This document shows, piece after piece, positions 56,187 to 64,000 of a DNA stretch of 64,000 bases. The stretch comes from Proteus alimentorum. Lineage in GTDB: Bacteria > Pseudomonadota > Gammaproteobacteria > Enterobacterales > Enterobacteriaceae. The notes under the pieces are model-generated. The model was not told the DNA's origin. It was given only the letters and a program-made list of their open reading frames with translations, and searched no databases. Location: positions 434,001 to 498,000 of the forward strand of contig NZ_NBVR01000031.1 in assembly GCF_002607735.1 (NCBI RefSeq). The letters run 5' to 3'. The translations under genes and the position numbers were made by a program. Numbering within the stretch: the first letter of the stretch is position 1; the number at the start of each line of letters is the position of its first letter.

Positions 56187-58043
56187 ATGAATAAAATTAT
56201 GGAGTTAATCGGCGCAATATTTAAATTCAGTTGGCAAGCCATTAACTTTATCAGGAAATTAATCTTAAACGTTATTTTCTTTTTCCTTCTTTTTATGGTC
56301 ATTGGTATTTTCTTAATTAGTAAGGAAGCACAAAAACCGATGGATTATGAAGGCGCCCTTCTTGTTGATCTTAAAGGTGTCATTGTTGACCAAACTGCAA
56401 CTCAAAATCCTTTAGGAGAAGTTGGACGTGAGCTTTTAGGTGTTTCGAGTAGCCAACTCCAAGAAAATTCATTATTTGAAGTCGTCGATACGCTACGAAA
56501 AGCCTCTCAAGATCCGAAAATTAAAGGTATGGTGCTCAAACTTGATGAATTTGCAGGCGCAGATCAGCCTTCACTAAATTATATTGGTAAAGCACTTAAT
56601 GAATTTAAAAAGACAGGCAAACCGATTTTTGCAGTGAGTGGTTATTACAGTCAGCCACAATATTATCTCGCTTCTTATGCAGATAAAATTTATCTCACAC
56701 CGCAAGGTGCGGTGGGTGTTTATGGTTTTGGCTTTCAAAATCTCTATTACAAAACACTGTTAGAGAATTTAAAAGTGAGTACTCATATTTTCCGCGTAGG
56801 AACGTATAAATCTGCGGTTGAACCCTTAATGCGTAATGACATGTCTGCGGAATCTCGAGAAGCTTCACTACGTTTAGTTCATTCACTGTGGTCGACTTAT
56901 TTAACGCAAGTTGCAGAAAACCGAAGTATTACCACAGAAGATGTTTTCCCCGGTGCAAAAGAGATGATTACACAGCTACGTAATGCAGATGGGGATAACG
57001 CAACTTATGCGCTAAATCGTAAATTAGTGGATTCTGTAAGCTCATACGCTCAATTTGAAGCAGATATGACAGAAACCTTCCAATGGGATAAAAAGAACCA
57101 GCAATTTAACAATATCAGCATTTATGATTATGCTGATACGTTAACTTCATCATTACCTGCAAATGATGAAGGTAATATTGCCGTAGTCGTTGTTCAAGGA
57201 GCCATTATTGATGGCGAAAGTATCCCAGGTTCTGCCGGGGGTTCAACTATTGCTAATCAAATTCGCCAAGCACGTTTAGATCCAAATATTAAGGCTCTTG
57301 TATTACGTGTAAATAGTCCTGGAGGTAGTGTTTCGGCATCAGAGCAAATACGCAGTGAGGTTGCTGCCTTTAAACAACAGAAAAAACATGTGATTGTTTC
57401 AATGGGGGGCTTAGCCGCATCAGGTGGATATTGGATCTCAACCCCTGCAAATAAGATTATTGCTAGCCCATCAACATTAACAGGCTCAATTGGTATTTTT
57501 GGCGTTATTAATACCTTTGAAAACAGCCTAGAATCTATTGGTGTTTATACTGATGGTGTCACAACTTCACCATTAGCCGGATTATCTGTCACAAATAAAC
57601 TACCTGAAGAATTTGCCGAGCTTTTACAGCTAAATATCGAAAGTGGTTATAAAACGTTTCTTAATTTAGTGGCTGAATCTCGTAAAAAAACACCGGCTCA
57701 AATTGATCGTATTGCTCAAGGTCGAGTATGGGTAGGAATAGATGCAAAAAATGTTGGTTTAGTCGATGAATTTGGTGATTTTGATGATGCAATTGATGCT
57801 GTTGCTAAAATGGCAAAAATTGAGCACCCCGTTATTGATTGGATGAAACCGGAATTAAGCCTCTCTGAACAGATCATTATGAGCTTATCATCTAACGCAA
57901 AAGCGCTTATCCCTGATCCGTTACAAACATATATACCTGCACCTGTTTTAAAAGAAGTTAAAACACAGACTGAGTTTTATCGCAACATGAACGATCCGCT
58001 AAATCGCTATGCGTATTGTTTATCTTGTGGGGATATTCAATAA
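56187..58043 (+). CDS. sppA: Signal peptide peptidase SppA (protease IV)
   Basis: This 618-residue inner-membrane serine protease with the active site in the periplasm degrades cleaved signal peptides. One N-terminal membrane helix (about 25-45) is visible. It has tandem ClpP-like domains. The catalytic lysine is in the N-terminal half (RVGTYKSAVEP) and the serine in the C-terminal half (MGGLAASGGYW), preceded by NSPGGSVSASE. GGAGATA lies right before the ATG. Confidence 0.95.
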   Translation: MNKIMELIGAIFKFSWQAINFIRKLILNVIFFFLLFMVIGIFLISKEAQKPMDYEGALLVDLKGVIVDQTATQNPLGEVGRELLGVSSSQLQENSLFEVVDTLRKASQDPKIKGMVLKLDEFAGADQPSLNYIGKALNEFKKTGKPIFAVSGYYSQPQYYLASYADKIYLTPQGAVGVYGFGFQNLYYKTLLENLKVSTHIFRVGTYKSAVEPLMRNDMSAESREASLRLVHSLWSTYLTQVAENRSITTEDVFPGAKEMITQLRNADGDNATYALNRKLVDSVSSYAQFEADMTETFQWDKKNQQFNNISIYDYADTLTSSLPANDEGNIAVVVVQGAIIDGESIPGSAGGSTIANQIRQARLDPNIKALVLRVNSPGGSVSASEQIRSEVAAFKQQKKHVIVSMGGLAASGGYWISTPANKIIASPSTLTGSIGIFGVINTFENSLESIGVYTDGVTTSPLAGLSVTNKLPEEFAELLQLNIESGYKTFLNLVAESRKKTPAQIDRIAQGRVWVGIDAKNVGLVDEFGDFDDAIDAVAKMAKIEHPVIDWMKPELSLSEQIIMSLSSNAKALIPDPLQTYIPAPVLKEVKTQTEFYRNMNDPLNRYAYCLSCGDIQ

Positions 58044-58057
58044 TCTTTTCCATTCAT

Positions 58058-58090
58058 ACACCTGCTCATACAGAGCAGGTGTATTTCTCT
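58058..58090 (+). terminator. Terminator of sppA
   Basis: The 10-bp stem ACACCTGCTC / GAGCAGGTGT with a 5-base loop is followed by a T-rich tail. Confidence 0.8.
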
Positions 58091-58287
58091 TATTTTTATC
58101 ACTGTTTATAGCATGATATGCTGATGAATAATTATTGTTCGTTTGTCTTCAAGCTATTTTTAATATAATGATTTAAAGTAGATACTCATTAATCTCTATT
58201 TTCTTTTTTAGCATCCTTTCCTTTTTTTATTCTGCAAACTCCCTATAATCAGGAATTTCTCACAACTTAATAAGAGTGCTTTGTCTG

Positions 58288-59310
58288 ATGCAAAAGAAAT
58301 CAATCTACGTTGTTTATACTGGCGGTACTATTGGTATGCAACATTCTGAACATGGCTATATTCCTGTATCAGGCCATTTGCAACGCCAATTAGCTAAAAT
58401 GCCAGAATTCCACCGTGAGGAGATGCCTGATTTTACAATCAAAGAGCACCTTCCTTTAATTGATTCTTCAAATATCACCCCCGAAGATTGGCAATCTATC
58501 GCGGATGATATTAATGAAAATTATCACAACTATGATGGGTTCGCTATTCTTCATGGTACTGATACCATGGCATTTACCGCATCAGCACTCTCTTTTATGT
58601 TTGAGGATCTTAGCAAGCCTATTATCGTTACTGGCTCTCAAATTCCTTTAGAAGCCTTACGATCTGACGGACAAACAAACCTATTAAATGCGCTTTATCT
58701 CGCTGCACATCATCCCATTAATGAAGTGGCTCTATTTTTCAATAACACGCTGTATCGTGGAAACCGCACAGTAAAAGCACATGCTGATGGTTTTAATGCC
58801 TTTGCATCGCCGAATAGCGCACCTCTACTAGAAGCGGGCATTAATATTAAACAATTTAAAATTAATTCTTTTCCAAAAGGAAATGGGGAATTTATTACAC
58901 ATAATATTACGCCTCAGCCTATTGGTGTTGTCACAATTTATCCGGGTCTTTCAGATGAAGTGGTTAAAAATATCCTGGTTCAACCGGTGAAAGCCTTAAT
59001 ATTGCGCTCTTATGGTGTCGGTAATGCACCCTCACACCCTGCACTACTTTCTACCCTACGTGAAGCAACAGAGCGTGGTATTGTTGTTATCAACCTTACA
59101 CAATGTATTTCTGGCCGAGTAAATATGGAAGGTTATGCAACAGGTCAAGCATTGGCAGAAGTCGGTGTGATCAGTGGCTTTGATATGACATTTGAGGCAA
59201 CATTAACTAAACTGCATTATCTCCTTAGCCAACAATATAATTACACTGAAATCTGCCGACTAATGCAACAAAACCTACGCGGCGAAATGACATTAGACGA
59301 TAACGATTAA
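58288..59310 (+). CDS. ansA: L-asparaginase I, cytoplasmic
   Basis: This 340-residue enzyme hydrolyses asparagine to aspartate and ammonia. The two catalytic threonines are in VYTGGTIGM and LHGTDTM. The start at 58288 matches E. coli (MQKKSIYV) and excludes a GTG 12 bases upstream. There is no signal peptide, consistent with type I. It is followed after 19 bases by pncA; together they form an amidohydrolase operon. Confidence 0.96.
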   Translation: MQKKSIYVVYTGGTIGMQHSEHGYIPVSGHLQRQLAKMPEFHREEMPDFTIKEHLPLIDSSNITPEDWQSIADDINENYHNYDGFAILHGTDTMAFTASALSFMFEDLSKPIIVTGSQIPLEALRSDGQTNLLNALYLAAHHPINEVALFFNNTLYRGNRTVKAHADGFNAFASPNSAPLLEAGINIKQFKINSFPKGNGEFITHNITPQPIGVVTIYPGLSDEVVKNILVQPVKALILRSYGVGNAPSHPALLSTLREATERGIVVINLTQCISGRVNMEGYATGQALAEVGVISGFDMTFEATLTKLHYLLSQQYNYTEICRLMQQNLRGEMTLDDND

Positions 59311-59329
59311 GTTTAATCTAAAGGTAAAA

Positions 59330-59977
59330 GTGGTGAAAAATTCCGCACTGTTATTGGTTGATATACAAAACGATTTTTGTACAGGTGGCGCATTAGCTGT
59401 TAATGAAAGCAACATAGTGATACAAACAGCTAATCAACTTATTCATGATTTCAAGCAATCTAAAAATCCTATTATCGCCAGTTTAGATTGGCATCCAGCC
59501 GATCATCTAAGTTTTGCTGAAAATTCAGGTACTGTTGTGGGTGAAATCGGCATACTTAATGGGTTACCACAAGTTTGGTGGCCCATTCATTGCGTACAAA
59601 ACTCTTATGGTGCTGCATTTCATCCCGAATTAAACCAAGCACTGATTAATCATATTATTTACAAAGGGCAAAATCACCTTATTGATAGTTATAGTGCTTT
59701 TTTTGATAACGACCATGAATACCAAACGGGTTTGCATACCCTTTTACAGACGCTCAATATAAAACATCTTTATATTTTAGGCATTGCTACAGATTACTGT
59801 GTCAAATTTACCGTGCTAGATGCATTATTATTAGGATATCAGGTTTCAGTCATTACAGACGGTTGTCGCGGTGTAAATATTCAAGATGGTGATAGCGAAA
59901 AAGCACTAGAAGAGATGAGAGCAAAAGGCGCAGCATTAATTGATTCAGCACATTGGCTTAATCGTAACAATCAATAA
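59330..59977 (+). CDS. pncA: Nicotinamidase
   Basis: This 215-residue hydrolase converts nicotinamide to nicotinate for NAD salvage. The catalytic triad is Asp in DIQNDFCTGGAL, Lys (IYKGQN) and Cys in GIATDYCVKFT. Metal-binding D-x-H is in SLDWHPADH. The start is GTG, with AAGG about 8 bases upstream. It is coupled to ansA. Confidence 0.95.
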   Translation: MVKNSALLLVDIQNDFCTGGALAVNESNIVIQTANQLIHDFKQSKNPIIASLDWHPADHLSFAENSGTVVGEIGILNGLPQVWWPIHCVQNSYGAAFHPELNQALINHIIYKGQNHLIDSYSAFFDNDHEYQTGLHTLLQTLNIKHLYILGIATDYCVKFTVLDALLLGYQVSVITDGCRGVNIQDGDSEKALEEMRAKGAALIDSAHWLNRNNQ

Positions 59978-60006
59978 GTTCGTTATTTTCTTTATCTTCA
60001 TAAAAT

Positions 60007-60056
60007 GAAAAAGGGGCTAATTTTAACCAGTTTGGTTAATAAACAACCCCTTTTAT
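60007..60056. terminator. Terminator after pncA, shared with yeaC
   Basis: An outer stem AAAAGGGG / CCCCTTTT and an inner stem TTAACCA / TGGTTAA are visible. T-rich and A-rich ends serve both convergent genes. Confidence 0.8.
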
Positions 60057-60083
60057 ATTTATTCTATCCATTCAACACACGTT

Positions 60084-60365
60084 TTAATCATCATCCATTG
60101 GCGTTAACGTTGCTAAACGTTCAGATTGAAACTGAGCTTTTAATTCTTGTTTGCTCTTCATGGTAATTTGTCCATTAGTGCCTACTGTCATATGCTCAGG
60201 TGTGTGGTTATTTTTCGCCTGCCATAATAAAACAATCTGCATGCAATGTTCTTTTTGCTCATCGGTCAATGCAACGCCATCAGGCCATTTACCTAGCTCA
60301 ACCGCGGTTGAAATACGCTGGTAAATTTCAGGGGTTACCATCGAAATAAGTTCATTAACTTCCAT
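60084..60365 (-). CDS. yeaC: YeaC homologue (DUF1315)
   Basis: This 93-residue cytoplasmic protein is like E. coli YeaC: TPEIYQRISTAVELGKWPDG and TNGQITMKSKQELK are shared. The function is unknown. The start at 60365 has GGAG six bases upstream; an ATG 12 bases earlier lacks a site. It lies 81 bases after msrB on the same strand, as in E. coli. Confidence 0.9.
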   Translation of the reverse strand: MEVNELISMVTPEIYQRISTAVELGKWPDGVALTDEQKEHCMQIVLLWQAKNNHTPEHMTVGTNGQITMKSKQELKAQFQSERLATLTPMDDD

Positions 60366-60446
60366 TGATTGCTCCATAAGCTAAATAATCATTTAAAATG
60401 GCTGAATCGTTTTTTCACTTGTTATTATTTTGTTAAATTAACTAAA

Positions 60447-60884
60447 CTAACCGACTTGTTTTTCGCCTGTTTCACTATTCGTAAAGGAAAGAGATGCTGA
60501 ATTAACACAATAACGCTCCCCTGTTGGGGCTGGACCATCATTAAAAACATGGCCTAAATGTGCATCACATTGCTGGCAACGTATTTCAGTTCTTTTCATA
60601 TTGTGAGAAAAATCATCAACATAGCGAATCGCACTATCGCTAACGGGTTGGTAAAAGCTAGGCCAACCACATCCTGCATCAAATTTCGTATCTGAATAAA
60701 ACAAAGGCGCAGAACAACATAAACAGTGATAAATTCCTGTTTGACGATTGTGTAATAATTTACCACTAAACGGAGGTTCGGTGCCTTGCTGTTGCGTCAC
60801 ATAACGTTGCATTTCGTTGAGTGTTGATAAATCAAGGTGATTGTTATTACTTGAAATATTCACTTTCTTTTCATTATCTGCCAT
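60447..60884 (-). CDS. msrB: Peptide-methionine (R)-S-oxide reductase MsrB
   Basis: This 145-residue enzyme repairs oxidised methionine. Zinc is held by two CxxC pairs (CLCC and CQQC). The active-site cysteine is in [19 protein letters not shown] is the substrate-binding region. There is no signal peptide. AGAGGTCG precedes the ATG. It diverges from gapA. Confidence 0.95.
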   Translation of the reverse strand: MADNEKKVNISSNNNHLDLSTLNEMQRYVTQQQGTEPPFSGKLLHNRQTGIYHCLCCSAPLFYSDTKFDAGCGWPSFYQPVSDSAIRYVDDFSHNMKRTEIRCQQCDAHLGHVFNDGPAPTGERYCVNSASLSFTNSETGEKQVG

Positions 60885-61002
60885 ATCGACCTCTTGCCCA
60901 GAAAAATGCTTTTTAAAACAACAGTGAATGATAACAAAGATTTAACAACAAATCTGGAAAATATGGTCTAAAATCATCAAGAGTGATCTTTAGTTTTTGA
61001 AA

Positions 61003-61018
61003 TGTGATGAATTTCACA
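61003..61018. promoter_or_regulatory. CRP site upstream of gapA
   Basis: TGTGATGAATTTCACA is a perfect TGTGA-N6-TCACA palindrome, about 150 bases upstream of the conserved gapA promoter. E. coli gapA has a CRP-dependent promoter in this region. Confidence 0.75.
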
Positions 61019-61153
61019 TAACGGAGTAAAGGTAACTTCATTTATTGGCGTTGATCCCGATAATACACAGCGTAACATTTAGCTAAAACGACCAATCTTT
61101 AAGCGAAAAGTGTTTTTTTAATTGATTTTTTGCAATTATTGACACGATTCCGC

Positions 61154-61181
61154 TTGACGATTGGCGCGGTTTTGGTAACTT
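61154..61181 (+). promoter_or_regulatory. gapA P1-type promoter
   Basis: TTGACG and TAACTT are 16 bases apart. The surrounding ATTCCGCTTGACG and downstream AGCTGGTGGAATA are also conserved in the E. coli gapA P1 region. Confidence 0.8.
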
Positions 61182-61206
61182 TAGAAGCAACTTTTTAATT
61201 CACTAA

Positions 61207-62223
<1,017 letters not shown>

Positions 62224-62252
62224 TTAGAGCTTAGAAAGTCACGATTTATTTT

Positions 62253-62279
62253 AGAGCCACCTTTTCGGTGGCTCTTTTA
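62253..62279 (+). terminator. Terminator of gapA
   Basis: The 9-bp stem AGAGCCACC / GGTGGCTCT has a TTTTC loop and a T-run. Confidence 0.9.
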
Positions 62280-62337
62280 TTTTCTAGCCAGTCAGTTTAT
62301 TGTATTAAAATAGTCAGTGACATAAGGTTATAAGATA

Positions 62338-63222
62338 ATGAATGAGAAAATTTTTTCTTTGCCGATTATTGAACAAATATCACCTTACTTAAGTCGTCGG
62401 CAATTAGGCGAACTTCCTATTCTTGTTATTTCGCATCCTAAAGTACGCGCAGCTATCAGCCTTCAAGGCGCACATTTAATTGCTTGGCAACCCGCACAAG
62501 AGCACCCTGTATTTTGGCTAAGCGAAGCCTCTCTCTTCACGCCTGGTGTTGCCATTCGTGGCGGTATTCCTATTTGCTGGCCTTGGTTTGCTTCAGCGGG
62601 TACACCGAGCCATGGATTTGCGCGAATTCTTCCTTGGGAATTTAGTGCTCATACAGAACAAGAAGAGGGTGTTCTCATCACCATGACATTAAAAGAGAGC
62701 CAACAAACACAAAAATATTGGCCTCATCCCTTTACTGTTATTGCTCGCTTTAAATTAGGCGCAACCTGTGAGGTTGAATTAGAATCTTACGGCGATTATG
62801 AAGCGACGGCTGCCCTTCACTCTTATTTTAACGTGAGTGACATTGATAATGTCTCTGTAAGTGGCTTAGGAAGCCACTACATTGACACAGTGGCAGACAA
62901 AGAGGTTTACACTGATGAAACCTCATTACGCTTTAATGGACGCACTGACAGGCTTTATACAGAGCCTGACGATTTTAATCTTATTCATGATGATGGTTGG
63001 GATCGCACAATTGAAGTTCATCATTACCATCATAGTGATGTTGTGTGTTGGAACCCCGGTGCAGAGCTTGCTAGTTCAATGAAAGATATGAGCACAGGCG
63101 GCTATCGCAAAATGGCTTGTGTAGAAACGGCACGTATTCACCAACCTTTAAAGCCAGATAACGTTCATCCCGGTCGCTTATCTCTGGTCGTTCGTGTTCG
63201 TAAAAACATTACCGAAAAATAA
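62338..63222 (+). CDS. yeaD: Glucose-6-phosphate 1-epimerase-like protein YeaD
   Basis: This 294-residue aldose-1-epimerase-fold enzyme interconverts hexose-6-phosphate anomers in its family. Conserved segments are RGGIPICWPWFA, HGFARILPWEF with the catalytic His, and a late VCWNPGAEL with Glu. The length is the same as in E. coli YeaD. It lies downstream of gapA after a terminator, so it probably has its own promoter. Confidence 0.92.
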   Translation: MNEKIFSLPIIEQISPYLSRRQLGELPILVISHPKVRAAISLQGAHLIAWQPAQEHPVFWLSEASLFTPGVAIRGGIPICWPWFASAGTPSHGFARILPWEFSAHTEQEEGVLITMTLKESQQTQKYWPHPFTVIARFKLGATCEVELESYGDYEATAALHSYFNVSDIDNVSVSGLGSHYIDTVADKEVYTDETSLRFNGRTDRLYTEPDDFNLIHDDGWDRTIEVHHYHHSDVVCWNPGAELASSMKDMSTGGYRKMACVETARIHQPLKPDNVHPGRLSLVVRVRKNITEK

Positions 63223-63251
63223 AGTATTACTGGCATATCACACAATAAACA

Positions 63252-63283
63252 AAAAGCTTCAAGTTTACATTGAAGCTTTTCTA
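63252..63283. terminator. Bidirectional terminator between yeaD and mipA-like gene
   Basis: The 10-bp stem AAAAGCTTCA / TGAAGCTTTT with a 9-base loop serves convergent genes. Confidence 0.8.
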
Positions 63284-63325
63284 TCATCGCTAATCTCGCT
63301 AAGTTCTAGTAAATTTTAGCTATAA

Positions 63326-64000
63326 TTAAAATGTGTAAGTCACACCTGTCCACACAATCGCAGTAACAGATTTATTCACCATTGGGCTGTCTTTCACTTC
63401 ACTTGGTAAATGGTCAACACGTCCCATCGCAAAGAAATTCCACTTTTCAGCAAACTTATAGTTCGCTGATAGCTCTACATACGGTCTCCAACTATCATTT
63501 GGTGTATATTCTGCTAAACCACTGCGTTGTGATTCTGCATGGCTAATTCCATAAGCATAACGGTTTTGCTTTTTGTTTTCCCAAACAACACCCGCACCTG
63601 GTTGTAAAGACCAGTTACCAAATTCGAAAGGATATAAATAAGCAGCATCAGCGATAATACCGTTACTTTTGCCTAGCATATCACCCGATACAATTGCTCT
63701 TAAGCTACCCCATGATTCATGGTGCTTATAAGTAAAGCCCCCCATCATAGTGTCACGACGACGATTCAGTTTTTTCATTTGCTCATCGTCACTATCGCTT
63801 GGTTTAAAGGCTTGTGGATAGTAGTGTAAATCAACAGAAAGTTTATCTTTCGGTGTATTCCACAGGTAATATCCCGCTGCTAACGTTGCGAAATAGAAAT
63901 TTTCTGACTGATAGTTAACCTGAGGTACGGGTAATAAATAATCTTTTGATTTAGCCCCTTTATAAGGAGTGACTTGCGCTAAGACTGAACCACCTATTGA
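63326..64000 (-). CDS. MipA/OmpV family outer-membrane protein, partial (start beyond the window)
   Basis: The frame is open to the right edge, giving the last 224 residues. It shows alternating beta strands and ends in the outer-membrane signature VWTGVTYTF with terminal Phe. Upstream of the first internal ATG, the frame continues with VTPYKGAKSKDYLLPVPQ and FYFATLAAGYYLW, typical of MipA/OmpV scaffolding proteins. These bring together murein synthases and hydrolases or act as porin-like barrels. The N-terminus and signal peptide are missing. Confidence 0.85.
   Translation of the reverse strand, partial: SIGGSVLAQVTPYKGAKSKDYLLPVPQVNYQSENFYFATLAAGYYLWNTPKDKLSVDLHYYPQAFKPSDSDDEQMKKLNRRRDTMMGGFTYKHHESWGSLRAIVSGDMLGKSNGIIADAAYLYPFEFGNWSLQPGAGVVWENKKQNRYAYGISHAESQRSGLAEYTPNDSWRPYVELSANYKFAEKWNFFAMGRVDHLPSEVKDSPMVNKSVTAIVWTGVTYTF

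Overview
The window looks like chromosomal core sequence from a low-GC member of the Morganellaceae, most likely Proteus. The evidence is the AT-rich base composition, Enterobacterales gene order (ychE-adhE-tdk-hns, galU-rssB-ychJ-purU-tRNA-Tyr, xthA-topB-selD-ydjA-sppA-ansA-pncA, yeaC-msrB-gapA-yeaD), a typical ERIC repeat, and proteins close to their E. coli counterparts. The species cannot be fixed from the sequence alone. I see no phage, insertion sequence, CRISPR array, rRNA operon or resistance cassette.

Layout. 1-1.5 kb: the end of a DUF805 gene, then a Fur-controlled siderophore-interacting reductase. 1.5-7.2 kb: a minus-strand chaperone-usher fimbrial operon (pilin, chaperone, usher, tip adhesin, second chaperone). 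7.6-19.6 kb: mostly housekeeping genes. These are phoH with an unusual PhoB-type leader, an ICMT-like methyltransferase, an EndA-type nuclease with an Ada-like C-terminal domain, the yjjPB exporter pair, a Fur-box gene of unknown function, two universal stress proteins flanking a small channel-like membrane protein, an NAD(P)H-hydrate dehydratase, a yecF homologue, hemB behind a heptanucleotide repeat and an ERIC element, a HIT protein, and a small phosphatase operon.

19.8-38.6 kb is dominated by transport. It holds codBA with a PurR box, a trkH fossil, a Tat-exported HisC-like aminotransferase, a complete oppABCDF operon with two tandem oppA genes, a second five-gene peptide/nickel-type ABC transporter of unknown substrate, and ychE. 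39-49.9 kb: adhE, tdk, hns, a UDP-glucuronate 4-epimerase-like gene, galU, rssB, ychJ, purU and a single tRNA-Tyr. 49.9-64 kb: a LysR regulator, xthA, topB-selD-ydjA, sppA, ansA-pncA, yeaC, msrB, gapA with a conserved promoter and CRP site, yeaD and a truncated mipA/ompV gene at the right edge.

Regulatory sites seen directly include two Fur boxes, a Pho box, a PurR box, two CRP-type palindromes, and many intrinsic terminators. Some of those terminators lie inside operons after the first, highly expressed gene (pilin, oppA and the second solute-binding protein). No large novel system stands out. The best leads are small: the phoH leader, where a 39-codon ORF runs through a terminator hairpin; a 16S rRNA 530-loop look-alike upstream of a small operon; the trkH relic; a long inverted repeat in the adhE leader; and the Fur-box and Usp/channel gene sets.
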